A stretch of 64,000 nucleotides of DNA from assembly GCF_900163785.1 (NCBI RefSeq), contig NZ_FUKN01000001.1, forward strand, positions 186,001 through 250,000, written 5' to 3'. Every line of letters begins with the position of its first letter. Positions within the stretch are counted from its first letter, which is position 1. Positions 17,412-26,501 of the stretch are shown in pieces. This stretch comes from Psychrobacter sp. JB385. GTDB lineage: Bacteria > Pseudomonadota > Gammaproteobacteria > Pseudomonadales > Moraxellaceae. The notes beneath the pieces were generated by a model. It saw only the letters and a list, made by a program, of their open reading frames with translations. It was not told the DNA's origin and did not search any database. A program made the translations under genes and the position numbers.

Positions 17412-18134
17412 ATGTCCAATGTTGCTTTGAGCACTCAACCTTCTAAATTATCAATGGATAAGCCAAACGAGCCTTTTGTCGTCCAGCGCGCAAGTAAAGA
17501 CGATTTAGCAGAAATCTTAGCTGTCTATAATCAAAGTATTGCTGGCAAACAAGCCACCGCTAATCTTGAACCAGTGACTTGTGAAGAGCGTATGCAGTGG
17601 TTTGAAGAGCATTTAAACAGTGCAACGCGTCCTATTTATATCGTTAGAGCTGAGACAAAAGACAGTGATAACATAGGCTCCAAAACACTATCACCCATCG
17701 TTGCTTGGGGAAGTTTTAGCGATCTTTATGCTCGTACGGCTTATCATATCAGCACCGAAATCAGTATTTACTTAAATAAAGCAAATCATGGTCAAGGGCT
17801 GGGTAGTGCGTTGACAAGTTGGATGCTCACACAAGCGCCAAGCCTTGGTATTCATAATGTTGTTGCCTTGATATTTGCTCATAATCAACCAAGCTTAGGA
17901 CTGTTTCGAAAACTTGGTTTTGAGCAATGGGGATACATGCCAAAGGTTTGCGACATGCAAGGCTTCATCGCCGATGTGGTTATGCTTGGCAAGGCCGTAG
18001 AGTCAATTACGGAAACCGCAAACACTGTTATGCTAGATACAGCAGTGCCAGAAGCTATAACTTCAGCGAATACAATTTTAGATACGGTGACAGTCGCTAA
18101 GGCAATGTCAGACACAAATAGCGAAACCATTTAG
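17412..18134 (+). CDS. GNAT-family N-acetyltransferase
   Basis: A phosphinothricin-acetyltransferase-like GNAT protein, about 240 residues, transferring acetyl from acetyl-CoA to a small amine or similar acceptor. Evidence: RASKDDLAEILAVYNQSI at the start of the fold, EISIYLNKANHGQGLGSALTSWML carrying the CoA-binding Q/RxxGxG/A-type loop (HGQGLGSAL), and ALIFAHNQPSLGLFRKLGFEQWGYMPKV. The ATG at 17412 follows GGAG. A Thr/Ala-rich tail of about 45 residues after the domain is unusual. Its stop overlaps that of the convergent lipoprotein gene by 4 bases. Substrate unknown. Confidence 0.85.
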   Translation: MSNVALSTQPSKLSMDKPNEPFVVQRASKDDLAEILAVYNQSIAGKQATANLEPVTCEERMQWFEEHLNSATRPIYIVRAETKDSDNIGSKTLSPIVAWGSFSDLYARTAYHISTEISIYLNKANHGQGLGSALTSWMLTQAPSLGIHNVVALIFAHNQPSLGLFRKLGFEQWGYMPKVCDMQGFIADVVMLGKAVESITETANTVMLDTAVPEAITSANTILDTVTVAKAMSDTNSETI

Positions 18135-18745
18135 CCCAAAATCTTCCACTGACCATCAATTTTTTGTAACTCATAAGTTAAGGGGGCAGGTTCACTTTGT
18201 CCCTTTAGCATCAGCTCACCTACGATGGTGGCACGAGTCTTATCTTCATTATAAGTAGTATCAGTAATGGTAACCCCCTCGACTGTTTGCTCAAAAGCCG
18301 ATTGGGTCTTGGCAAGCTCTTCTTCAAAGTTTGCCATATCTACTTTGTAGTATCCTGCAGATTTCTTTATATCACCTTGATACAAGCTGTCTAGTGCTTG
18401 CTTGACGGTATCCTCTGGTGTACCCGTTTGAGTCGGATTGGTGACCAAACTTTTTTGCTTATTAGTAGCGGTCAACGGCTGAGTACCCTCAGACATAGTT
18501 TGCTCTGTCGCGTTATTGGCGACTGACTCACTGTCTGCCGTACCCTTACCAATCTCATCCGTTTGGGTAGTACTTGCTTCTGAGGTATCAGTAGATGAAG
18601 CGTCATCGGCAGCGCTCACTGCACCTGACTTGTCTGTTTCAGCATTGTCGTTATTGCTACAACCACTTAGAAGTAATCCAGTGCTTAAAATGCCAGTCGC
18701 ACATAGCATTGGCAGTCGTTGTAAAGCAAATGGTTTCATTGTCAT
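18131..18745 (-). CDS. Lipoprotein with DUF4878/lumazine-binding-like domain
   Basis: A 204-residue predicted outer- or inner-membrane lipoprotein. The signal peptide ends in LLLSGC (lipobox), then comes a ~90-residue Ser/Thr/Asp/Glu-rich linker and a C-terminal domain with TPEDTVKQALDSLYQGDIKKSAGYY and a final LTYELQKIDGQWKI, the layout of DUF4878 (NTF2-like) proteins. The ATG at 18745 follows GAGG by 6 bases; a TTG at 18757 is less likely. Function unknown. It lies just upstream of nothing on its own strand and converges on the GNAT gene. Confidence 0.7.
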   Translation of the reverse strand: MTMKPFALQRLPMLCATGILSTGLLLSGCSNNDNAETDKSGAVSAADDASSTDTSEASTTQTDEIGKGTADSESVANNATEQTMSEGTQPLTATNKQKSLVTNPTQTGTPEDTVKQALDSLYQGDIKKSAGYYKVDMANFEEELAKTQSAFEQTVEGVTITDTTYNEDKTRATIVGELMLKGQSEPAPLTYELQKIDGQWKILG

Positions 18746-18865
18746 ATCGAACCTCAAATGTTAGTTATACATCAATACTCGATTATGACAATTATTTACC
18801 TGATAAGGTGTCAATTCTCATACTAAGCTTGTTTTGGTTTCGTAATTTAGTTGATCTATTCGCTA

Positions 18866-20416
18866 TTAGCCGTGTTTGAGATGGCGCGGACGGAAACCTG
18901 TCGATAACAATACCACCCCATAAACCAGCGCACCCACCGCACACATTATGATGAGCGCTGCGATACGTCGCCATTGGGCATCATCAGTTGGAAAGAAGGG
19001 CAGCATGACATAGAGTACAGCGACCATGGCACTCGTTGAGATGGCAAACTGCGTAAATAGTTTTTTCCAATGAGGACCGAAGCGAAAGATTCCGCGTTTG
19101 TGCAAGAAGTAATACAGTAAGCCTGCGTTGACAAACGACGCCCCTGTGGTTGCCAATGCCAAACCGCCATGTAAAGGCATCTCTAAAAAGTAAAAAATAC
19201 CGATAAAGATGACACTAAAAATCATATTGGCAAAAACAGAGATGATGCCGATTTTGACAGGCGTTCTGGTATCTTGACGCGCAAAAAAGGCAGGCGCAAA
19301 GATTTTTATCAGCATAAATCCTAGAATGCCACCTGCCATACTGCGTAATGCCAATGAACTCATTTGTGCATCACGTAAAGTAAACTCACCCCGCAAGAAT
19401 AAGGCTTGCATCAGCACATCTGATAGGATAAATAGCGCCGCCGAGGCAGGCACACCCACCAATATGATTAAGCGCGCCGCCCAATCAATGGTTTTCTTAA
19501 AGCTGACATCGTCTTTTTGAGCCTCACTTTTGGACAGACTTGGCAAAATAACGGTACCAATGGCCACACCAATCAAACCCAATGGTAACTCACTCATGCG
19601 CTCAGCTGCATAGAGCCAAGAAACCGAGCCGCCAATCATCAATGACGCAAAAATCGTATTTAGCATTAAATTGATTTGAGTGACAGAGACACCAAAGATA
19701 GCAGGCAGCATAAGCTTTAGGATACGGCGAACGCCTTCATGCTGAAAATCCACCTTTGGCGCAACCAGCAGTTTTTGTTGCCATAGCTGCGGTAGTTGGA
19801 TCAATAGTTGGAGCAAACCTGCAATAGCCACAGCATAGCCAAGCGCCATAATGGGGATATCAAACATAGGGGCGAAAATGAGCGCGCCACCAATCATACA
19901 TAAGTTCAATAGCACAGGCGCAAACGCTGGAGCGGCAAAACGCCCATAGCTTTGCAAGATACCGCTTGCAAACGCGGTCATAGAAATAAATAGTAAGTAA
20001 GGAAAGGTTAAGCGTAGCAATTCAGCGGTAATAGCGAACTTATCAGGCTGGTCGGCAAAGCCTGGGGCAAACAAAGTCACCACCCAAGGCGCGATCAGAA
20101 TGACCACCACAGTCAGCATGGAGAGAATCAGTAGCAGCGCACCCGACGTACGACTGACCAAAATCTGTACCTGCTGTAAGTTGTATTTTTCTTTATATTC
20201 TGAGAGGACAGGAACGAAAGCTTGGCTAAAAGCGCCTTCTGCAAACAGACGTCGCAAAAAATTGGGTATCTTGAAGGCAACCAAAAAGGCATCCATCAGA
20301 CCACCCGCGCCAAAGACACCTAGCAATACGACATCGCGTACCAGACCTAAAATACGAGACAGCATGGTCATGCTACTGACCACCATGGTTGAACGAAATA
20401 ACCGACTTTTTGCCAT
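18866..20416 (-). CDS. murJ: Lipid II flippase MurJ
   Basis: MurJ moves lipid-linked peptidoglycan precursor across the inner membrane. The 516-residue protein has about 14 predicted membrane segments and the MviN/MOP family opening STMVVSSMTMLSRILGLVRDVV, with RLFAEGAFSQAFVPVLSEY shortly after (both quoted in part only as family marks: SRILGLVRD, FAEGAFSQAFVP). Charged residues in the central cavity region (EGAFS, RR) are kept. ampD lies upstream on the same strand with a 145-base gap, coupling a precursor exporter with a wall-recycling enzyme. No terminator is evident between murJ and the lipoprotein gene. Confidence 0.95.
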   Translation of the reverse strand: MAKSRLFRSTMVVSSMTMLSRILGLVRDVVLLGVFGAGGLMDAFLVAFKIPNFLRRLFAEGAFSQAFVPVLSEYKEKYNLQQVQILVSRTSGALLLILSMLTVVVILIAPWVVTLFAPGFADQPDKFAITAELLRLTFPYLLFISMTAFASGILQSYGRFAAPAFAPVLLNLCMIGGALIFAPMFDIPIMALGYAVAIAGLLQLLIQLPQLWQQKLLVAPKVDFQHEGVRRILKLMLPAIFGVSVTQINLMLNTIFASLMIGGSVSWLYAAERMSELPLGLIGVAIGTVILPSLSKSEAQKDDVSFKKTIDWAARLIILVGVPASAALFILSDVLMQALFLRGEFTLRDAQMSSLALRSMAGGILGFMLIKIFAPAFFARQDTRTPVKIGIISVFANMIFSVIFIGIFYFLEMPLHGGLALATTGASFVNAGLLYYFLHKRGIFRFGPHWKKLFTQFAISTSAMVAVLYVMLPFFPTDDAQWRRIAALIIMCAVGALVYGVVLLSTGFRPRHLKHG

Positions 20417-20561
20417 GAGAACCTATCTTGCTAAGTTGTGTACAGGGTTGTGTAAGAGGGGATGTGCTGAGTTGCTGTGTAAAAAAACTGACGAATTATA
20501 GCATTTTCACAATCGAGATAAATGGATTGGGTGTGGAAATGATTAACGCCCAGTTTGGGAT

Positions 20562-21152
20562 TTATTCATTCGAGTTTTTGGCTATCAAATCACGCAGCCG
20601 TGTCCATTCAAAATAATCACCAGGATCTGTTTTGCGTCCTGGTGCGATATCGCTATGACCGGTCAGGTGTCGCCGTGTTTTAGGGTAGGCTTGATATATC
20701 GCCAAAATAATCTGGGCAAGCATCTCATATTGTGCATTGGTAAAGGACACAAAATCTGACCCTTCAAGTTCAATACCGATGCTATAATTATTACATTCAG
20801 GTCGACCAAGATAGCTTGATCTACCCGCATGCCATGCTCGTTCTTCAAAGCTTACAAACTGAGTGATTGTCCCATCACGCTCAATAAATAGATGAGCCGA
20901 TACTTCTGCGCCTTGAATGGTTTGAAAATAAGGGTGAGCGGTCCAGTCTAATTGATTGGTAAACAAAGCCTTGACGTAATGCATGCCGTTGGCATCGCAC
21001 GCCCCAAACTCATTGGGCGGCAAACTGATATTATGAATAACAATGGTATCAATGCTCATCTCTGCTGGTCTGTTGTTGTGGTTCGGTGAGGCAAGCCAAG
21101 TGGCCGCTGATAATCGACCAGCGCTAATTGTCATTGGTGATGTTAAGGACAT
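20562..21152 (-). CDS. ampD: 1,6-anhydro-N-acetylmuramyl-L-alanine amidase AmpD
   Basis: A cytoplasmic zinc amidase that removes the peptide from anhydro-muropeptides taken up during wall recycling, thereby also lowering the signal for AmpR-type regulators. The amidase_2 fold is clear: TIVIHNISLPPNEFG with the first zinc His near residue 40, AWHAGRSSYLGRPECNNYSIGIELEG (seen in parts), and LTGHSDIAPGRKTDPGDYF with the second His and Asp ligands. 196 residues is typical. AAGAGAA precedes the ATG. It is the first gene before murJ and divergent from the DUF4105 gene. Confidence 0.93.
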   Translation of the reverse strand: MSLTSPMTISAGRLSAATWLASPNHNNRPAEMSIDTIVIHNISLPPNEFGACDANGMHYVKALFTNQLDWTAHPYFQTIQGAEVSAHLFIERDGTITQFVSFEERAWHAGRSSYLGRPECNNYSIGIELEGSDFVSFTNAQYEMLAQIILAIYQAYPKTRRHLTGHSDIAPGRKTDPGDYFEWTRLRDLIAKNSNE

Positions 21153-21380
21153 AACGTTCTCTTTTAATAAGTAGTAAAAAAATACCGTATTGATGCTTTT
21201 ATTTGATGGAGTTGGATAAGAGGCTCAGCAGGATCTAGCGGTTAAAATGGTCAAGCTTGAAGCGGTTTGCAAAATAGCTATATTAGTGATTTGTTCAAGC
21301 AAGCCATTCAAAAAACACAGTTATCCAACCCCCTAATTGCGCAAGCAGCGTGTGAATCATAACGTGCGAGGTTTTACCCC

Positions 21381-23537
21381 ATGTCTATAAAACCTATCTC
21401 TTCGTCGGTAAATTGTACCTTAACCAAAATTGGTCAGCGAGCACGTTTGCCAGTTGCTATCGCAGGGATTTTGCTTTCTGCCCAATCGCAAGCTTTTTTA
21501 CCGACGCCGTTATCAATAGTGACCACAGGGGAGCTGGCGGACAACTCTACCTCAGAGTCAGTAACCGCACCGCAAAAAAATGTAATGGCTGCAACGGCTA
21601 TGGCTCCGTTGTCTAGCAACGTTCAGACAGACGCTCAAAAGTCACTCACTAGCGCAGCAGAATCATTGTTAACTATGTGGCGTGCGCAGGTGAAAACAGA
21701 CAATCTGGAACAGCATACAACATGGCGACGTTTATTGTATTTTTATGATGATCAAAATCGTGCGCTTGCCAAAAAGAAAACAGAGAGCTTGATTGATGAC
21801 CCAAGCTTCTTTTTAAGTGCGCGTGGTCAGCAAGATTCAGGGGCAGAATTAGATGCCATGCTGGTCGCGCTTGCACAAGAATTGACCCTGTCTTCTACTA
21901 TTAATATTAATGAGAAGCAAGCTAACACCCAAGCCAACCGCTCCATCTCGTGTCGTTTTCCCGCACGAGTCGCTTGGTTAAAAAATGTATTAGCCATTGA
22001 TGAAGCAAGCTTACCGGCTAAATGTCCAGAGCTGGACGAATGGACACAGAAACTTGCCCCCCAGCAGCTGTCGATTATGTTTGCGCAAGAGTATTTGGAC
22101 AATCCCACCTCAGCTTTTGCTCATACCTTACTGCGTATTGATTCAAAAGAAAGTGTGGCTGATCCAAGTCAAATCCATCATGCTTATGCGCTCAATTATA
22201 CGGTGGGCGGCAACCCAGCAGACAGTTTTCCAGTATATGCAGTAAAATCTATGATCGGCGGCTATGACAGTATCATCGAAATAGATCCTTATCCTGAAAG
22301 ATTTTCCAAATATATACAAGATGACGAGCGTGATGCTTGGACATATCAGTTAAACCTGACACCAAGTGAGGTGCAGCAAATCATCAGGCATGTTTGGGAA
22401 ACCAAAGATTTGGAGCTGCCATATTATTTCGCTACCGATAATTGTGCGTCTGAGATTTTACGTCTTATCGATGTGGTACGACCGCAGCAACATTTATTGA
22501 GTCAACTGCCTTATGTGGTCGTTCCATCAGATGTGGTGCAATTATTAAATAAAGAAAGTCTACTCGGCAGTACCAATTATACCCCTGCCGATAGCACGTT
22601 ACGTCAAGCCCAGCTCAATGAAGTTAAGCACCAGCGTGATCAACTGGGTTATCACAATAGTGCAAAACAAACGCTCAATGAGATTAAATCAGCTCAGCTC
22701 AATCCAGTGTCAAGTATGTCCGGTGATCAGCAGACATTGCTACCGCGTTCCATTGCAGTATCGGACAACAACCCAATAGACAGACATCCGTTGCAACTTG
22801 GTTATGTGGGTATGGGGCAACGCGGTGATAATAACTATATCGATATTGGTGTGCGGGCAGGCTATCATGATAGCCTCGATCGTCCATCAGGTTTTCCGCA
22901 GTTTTTTGATTTAGAAGGCGCTGCTGCCACCTTGCGCTTATACGATCAAGACGACAACGCGTCAAATCGTAACGCCCAGCCAAATAGTGTCGTCTTACAG
23001 AACCTTACTCTGATTCGAGGCCGTTCTTTTAATCCTATCAATTCTGCTAAGAAAGGTAAGACATGGGGCGCTGCGATAGAGGCGACACGTGTCAACGATG
23101 GCTCACAAGAAGATGGCACAGATCATTTGGTGGCGAGTGTGGGTTATGAGTCCGGTTGGTCTTGGGCATTTGGTACACCAAAAGCAAATACAGGTGAGAT
23201 GCCACCGCAGCTTTGCTATACCTTCTTATCAGGAACCGCGCAAACAGGGCGAGGTCTTAATAACGGCTTTCGCGTTGGTACAGGTATCAATGCTGGATGC
23301 CGCTACCAGATTAACAATCAGTTACGTGCGCAGGCTGAATTGCAACTGCCATATTGGTATCATGGCAGCAGCGATGAAGCTGACGTTCGTGGTCATTACT
23401 GGCAACCGATATCGACGTTGGGCTTACAGTACGATATTGATAAAAAGCAAGCATTACGTCTGAATGCCAACTATGAATGGCAAGATCGCGTCGCTGCCAA
23501 TGACGATGTACAACTCTCGTATATACGATACTTTTAG
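21381..23537 (+). CDS. DUF4105 (Lnb N-terminal-like) envelope protein with C-terminal barrel
   Basis: A 718-residue exported protein. A signal peptide (hydrophobic to about residue 38, LLSAQSQAF) is followed by a helical region with Cys pairs, then the DUF4105 domain around residues 260-390, marked by HAYALNYTVGG, SIIEIDPYPERFSKY and FATDNCASEILRLID with conserved Asn-Cys. The C-terminal ~250 residues alternate aromatic and polar residues and end in SYIRYF, the terminal Phe expected of an outer-membrane beta-barrel. DUF4105 resembles the N-terminal part of lacto-N-biosidases and papain-like folds, but its role is unknown. Divergent from ampD. Confidence 0.75.
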   Translation: MSIKPISSSVNCTLTKIGQRARLPVAIAGILLSAQSQAFLPTPLSIVTTGELADNSTSESVTAPQKNVMAATAMAPLSSNVQTDAQKSLTSAAESLLTMWRAQVKTDNLEQHTTWRRLLYFYDDQNRALAKKKTESLIDDPSFFLSARGQQDSGAELDAMLVALAQELTLSSTININEKQANTQANRSISCRFPARVAWLKNVLAIDEASLPAKCPELDEWTQKLAPQQLSIMFAQEYLDNPTSAFAHTLLRIDSKESVADPSQIHHAYALNYTVGGNPADSFPVYAVKSMIGGYDSIIEIDPYPERFSKYIQDDERDAWTYQLNLTPSEVQQIIRHVWETKDLELPYYFATDNCASEILRLIDVVRPQQHLLSQLPYVVVPSDVVQLLNKESLLGSTNYTPADSTLRQAQLNEVKHQRDQLGYHNSAKQTLNEIKSAQLNPVSSMSGDQQTLLPRSIAVSDNNPIDRHPLQLGYVGMGQRGDNNYIDIGVRAGYHDSLDRPSGFPQFFDLEGAAATLRLYDQDDNASNRNAQPNSVVLQNLTLIRGRSFNPINSAKKGKTWGAAIEATRVNDGSQEDGTDHLVASVGYESGWSWAFGTPKANTGEMPPQLCYTFLSGTAQTGRGLNNGFRVGTGINAGCRYQINNQLRAQAELQLPYWYHGSSDEADVRGHYWQPISTLGLQYDIDKKQALRLNANYEWQDRVAANDDVQLSYIRYF

Positions 23538-23590
23538 ACAGTCAGCTTTTATAGCCGATACTACATAAAGTTGATACACGATATTATGAC

Positions 23591-23666
23591 GCGAGACTGG
23601 TACAAATTTTTCTTGCTTGCTATGCCTGCGCAGACAGGGGCTACAAAAAAATTATCCCAGTCTCGC
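23591..23666. repeat. 76-bp palindromic repeat element
   Basis: Terminal arms of 22 bases (23591-23612, 23645-23666) match at 18 positions, both beginning GCGAGACTGG. Inside is a second small hairpin CCTG/CAGG, so the whole can fold as a long hairpin. It sits in the spacer between the DUF4105 and epimerase genes. It looks like a REP- or MITE-type element; no second copy is in the window. Confidence 0.5.
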
Positions 23667-23722
23667 TGATTCTCTTCTACGTGGATTTGACTATAGATAT
23701 TTGGCAAAGATAAGGACGCGTT

Positions 23723-24562
23723 ATGAGCACTCAAAACTTTCTGATTATTGGTCAAGGTGACATTGGCTTACCAGTGACCAATGAACTGGCTAAAAATAAT
23801 GAATGCGTCACTGGGCTGGCACGTGGTGAGCGTCATCAGTATGATTTGAGCGATAAAGCAATGTTCATACAAGCCAACGCAGCAACGCTTACGGCTGAGC
23901 AATTACAAGGTTTTACGCATATTGCGATTATTGTGACGCCTGATGAGTACTCTACCAGTGGCTATCACAAGAGCTATTTGGCTATCAATCAGCATTTAGC
24001 ACAACTTAGCGAGACACTTACTGAGCTTGAGCGCCTTGTTTTTATCTCGTCAACGGGCGTTTACGGACAAGATAATGGCGAATGGATTGATGAACATACA
24101 GTACCCATGACGCCTGAGCGTGACGCGTCAAAAGTTATTCTACAAGCAGAACAAGTATTGCAACAAGGTTTTGGAAATAAAGCGATTATCATTCGTCCCA
24201 GCGGTATTTATGGACGCGCGCGTCTCATGCGTTTGCGTAAGGCCAAAGAGTCACAAAAAGAGCCAGTAGCAGCAGAACACTGGAGCAATCGTATTATGGA
24301 TCGTGATTTGGTCACTATTATTACCAATGTGTTGACGTGCGATGTACCAAAACCTATTTATCTCGCCACTGATTATAGGCCAGTCACGACGTTTGAGCTG
24401 ACCACTTGGCTCAGCAAACAGGTGGATGAAATACCGCCTACTATCGATAAGACAAAAACAGCCGTCACAGGAAAACGCTTACACAGCAACATTCCATTAG
24501 CGTGGCTGGACTATCCTGATTGGCAAGTCGGATACTGTGATATTTTGCGTCATCAAGCATAA
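23723..24562 (+). CDS. NAD(P)-dependent epimerase/dehydratase-like protein (YeeZ type)
   Basis: A 279-residue atypical extended SDR. The N-terminal dinucleotide fold begins FLIIGQGDIGLPVTNEL (GxGxxG), with VFISSTGVYGQDNGEW (Ser/Thr-Tyr active-site area, YG), and IIIRPSGIYGRAR. This matches YeeZ/YbjT-like proteins whose physiological substrate is unknown. AAGGA lies upstream of the ATG. The next gene follows after 72 bases on the same strand, so the two may be cotranscribed. Confidence 0.75.
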   Translation: MSTQNFLIIGQGDIGLPVTNELAKNNECVTGLARGERHQYDLSDKAMFIQANAATLTAEQLQGFTHIAIIVTPDEYSTSGYHKSYLAINQHLAQLSETLTELERLVFISSTGVYGQDNGEWIDEHTVPMTPERDASKVILQAEQVLQQGFGNKAIIIRPSGIYGRARLMRLRKAKESQKEPVAAEHWSNRIMDRDLVTIITNVLTCDVPKPIYLATDYRPVTTFELTTWLSKQVDEIPPTIDKTKTAVTGKRLHSNIPLAWLDYPDWQVGYCDILRHQA

Positions 24563-24634
24563 AGTAAGTTCGAATTTGGCATAATACGGGCGATTGACTT
24601 GCCCCGTTTTAAATTTTATTTTTAGAGAGATTTC

Positions 24635-25633
24635 ATGACTCAGCCTTCTACGTCTGACAACCGCGTGCCTCATGCTGACTTTCTTGCAGAAGGCAGTAAG
24701 CGTGCAGAAGGTGATGCTGAGCAGTTGTATGGCTTATCCGATCATAGCTCGCCTGCGATTGTACATCCTAATTTTGATCCCGCTCAGTCACCCGTTGATC
24801 CTGCCAGACCGTTAACAGATATCCCAGAACCAACGCGCCGACTCAATGAGCAGTTACGTAGGCTTTATGGACATTCGGTACGGTTTTATCAGCCTAGTGA
24901 AGATAGCCTATCAAAGTGGGGATTGATTGCCTCAGAAGCGTTGTCTGAGCATTTATCACTATTGGAGGCTGCGCAACTTATCGCCTTGCCAGCCAGTTTT
25001 TATCAAAATCACAGTGAGCAGCCACTGTTATCGCCTCTACATGACATGACCTTGTTGGATATGTCCGACATACAGCAAGCAATTCGGTCGTATCCAAAAC
25101 TACACCGTTATGGGTTTGGCTCTGCTGACAGTGGCAAAATGACTGATCCAAACAATAATAATGAAGTTAAAGGGTCTTCAGCCTCGCTGCGAGCACTGAC
25201 CAAACGCTATAATCCAGATGAGCTGCTCAATAGCCTTTATGCAGATGATTGGCAAGTCATTTTACAGCCGCAAGTATTTGAGACGGGTGAGGGCAGTTTG
25301 GCGACTGACATTATGGCTTGTAGCGCTGCCGTCCATGCTTTAAAGCAATGTGGTACGCGTAAAACTATCAATGACCGTTATAGCGCCGCACAACTGTGTC
25401 AACATATACGCAGTTATGTACTTAGCCAAATCACGCTTGAACCTGCGCAGCGTCATGCGTACCGCCAAATAAGAATTTTTGCAGGACACGTTATTGTTGC
25501 GGCCTATCATTTGGGCTGGGAGATACAAGTCAGTGCGGATGGTCAATGCTATTTCAATGTGTCATCGCGCAATGGCTTATTGACTCGTTATCCCAATATG
25601 CAAGATTATGACATCAATGGTTGGTCAAGCTGA
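24635..25633 (+). CDS. Conserved-looking protein of unknown function
   Basis: A 332-residue soluble protein that I do not recognise. The first ~65 residues are Pro/Asp/Ser-rich and probably disordered. The rest is helical, with GHSVRFYQPSEDSLSKWGLIASEAL, a region of Leu-rich helices, and a C-terminal half with HIRSYVLSQITLEPAQRHAYRQIRIFAGHVIVAAYHLGW (described in parts). It has no signal peptide or membrane segment and no nucleotide-binding loop. AGAGAG precedes the ATG, and codon use looks like that of its neighbours. It sits between a YeeZ-like gene and pyrE. Confidence 0.6.
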   Translation: MTQPSTSDNRVPHADFLAEGSKRAEGDAEQLYGLSDHSSPAIVHPNFDPAQSPVDPARPLTDIPEPTRRLNEQLRRLYGHSVRFYQPSEDSLSKWGLIASEALSEHLSLLEAAQLIALPASFYQNHSEQPLLSPLHDMTLLDMSDIQQAIRSYPKLHRYGFGSADSGKMTDPNNNNEVKGSSASLRALTKRYNPDELLNSLYADDWQVILQPQVFETGEGSLATDIMACSAAVHALKQCGTRKTINDRYSAAQLCQHIRSYVLSQITLEPAQRHAYRQIRIFAGHVIVAAYHLGWEIQVSADGQCYFNVSSRNGLLTRYPNMQDYDINGWSS

Positions 25634-25693
25634 TGAGTAATGCGTACAATAATGCAAATTTTTCGACCTTCTTTTTGTTAATAGGAATGCCTA

Positions 25694-26392
25694 ATGCCTA
25701 ACACTCAACACGCTTCAAACCCAGATTTTTCTTCTCATGCTTTTATTCAGCTGGCTTTAGACAATCAAGTTTTGAAATTTGGTGAATTTGTACTCAAATC
25801 TGGCCGTATCAGCCCGTACTTTTTTAATGCAGGTTTGCTTGCCACAGGTGAGATGTTGTCATTGTTGGCGCGCGGCTATGCGGATGCTTTGGCTGAGCAA
25901 ATAAAAAATGAGGGTACCAACGAGCAAGAGCTGGTTATTTTTGGGGCAGCGTACAAAGGTATTCCCTTCGTGGCAGCAACGGCACAAGCACTATGGCTAC
26001 ATCATGGTATCAATGCCAAGTGGGGTTATAACCGTAAAGAAGCCAAAACCCATGGTGAAGGGGGTAATTTGGTCGGTGCTGATGTCAGTGGCAAAGCCGT
26101 CTGGGTGCTAGATGACGTGATTACCGCAGGCACTGCTATGCGTGAAGTGGTTGAGATTTTAGAGCAGGCAGGTGCAAGCGTTGCAGGTATTATCGTCGCA
26201 CTGGATCGTAAAGAAAAAGGTCAGGCTGAGCATTCGGCGATTCAAGAACTTGCCACAACATTACAAGTGCCTGTGCGTGCTCTTGTTGATATCGATGATT
26301 TGATCAGTTATTTGGCAGACGAAAATAGCCAGCATAAAGATGCGACCCAACTTGCAAAAATGCAGCATTATCGTGAACAGTACGGCGTATAG
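25694..26392 (+). CDS. pyrE: Orotate phosphoribosyltransferase
   Basis: Transfers ribose-5-phosphate from PRPP to orotate giving OMP in pyrimidine synthesis. Signatures: LKFGEFVLKSGRISPYFFNAG at the N terminus, GAAYKGIPFVAATA, YNRKEAKTHGEGG (catalytic loop with Lys, His) and the PRPP motif VWVLDDVITAGTAMRE. 232 residues is near the family's ~213, with slight additions in the hood loop and C terminus. AGGA precedes the ATG. Confidence 0.95.
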   Translation: MPNTQHASNPDFSSHAFIQLALDNQVLKFGEFVLKSGRISPYFFNAGLLATGEMLSLLARGYADALAEQIKNEGTNEQELVIFGAAYKGIPFVAATAQALWLHHGINAKWGYNRKEAKTHGEGGNLVGADVSGKAVWVLDDVITAGTAMREVVEILEQAGASVAGIIVALDRKEKGQAEHSAIQELATTLQVPVRALVDIDDLISYLADENSQHKDATQLAKMQHYREQYGV

Positions 26393-26411
26393 TTTGTTGT
26401 AGAACGTTTTT

Positions 26412-26463
26412 ATAGGCGACGGCCAGAAGCTGGCAAAGCCATAGTGCTAACTAAGTCGCCTAT
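26412..26463. other. Nested hairpins between pyrE and gshB
   Basis: A perfect 9-bp stem (26412-26420 with 26455-26463, AGGCGAC core) encloses a second perfect stem GCCAG/CTGGC (26422-26434). No T tract follows, so it may be a processed or regulatory RNA structure in the gshB leader rather than a simple terminator. Confidence 0.4.
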
Positions 26464-26501
26464 GGTTGTCTATTTATCATACAACGTAAGTGAGCCTTAC
26501 C

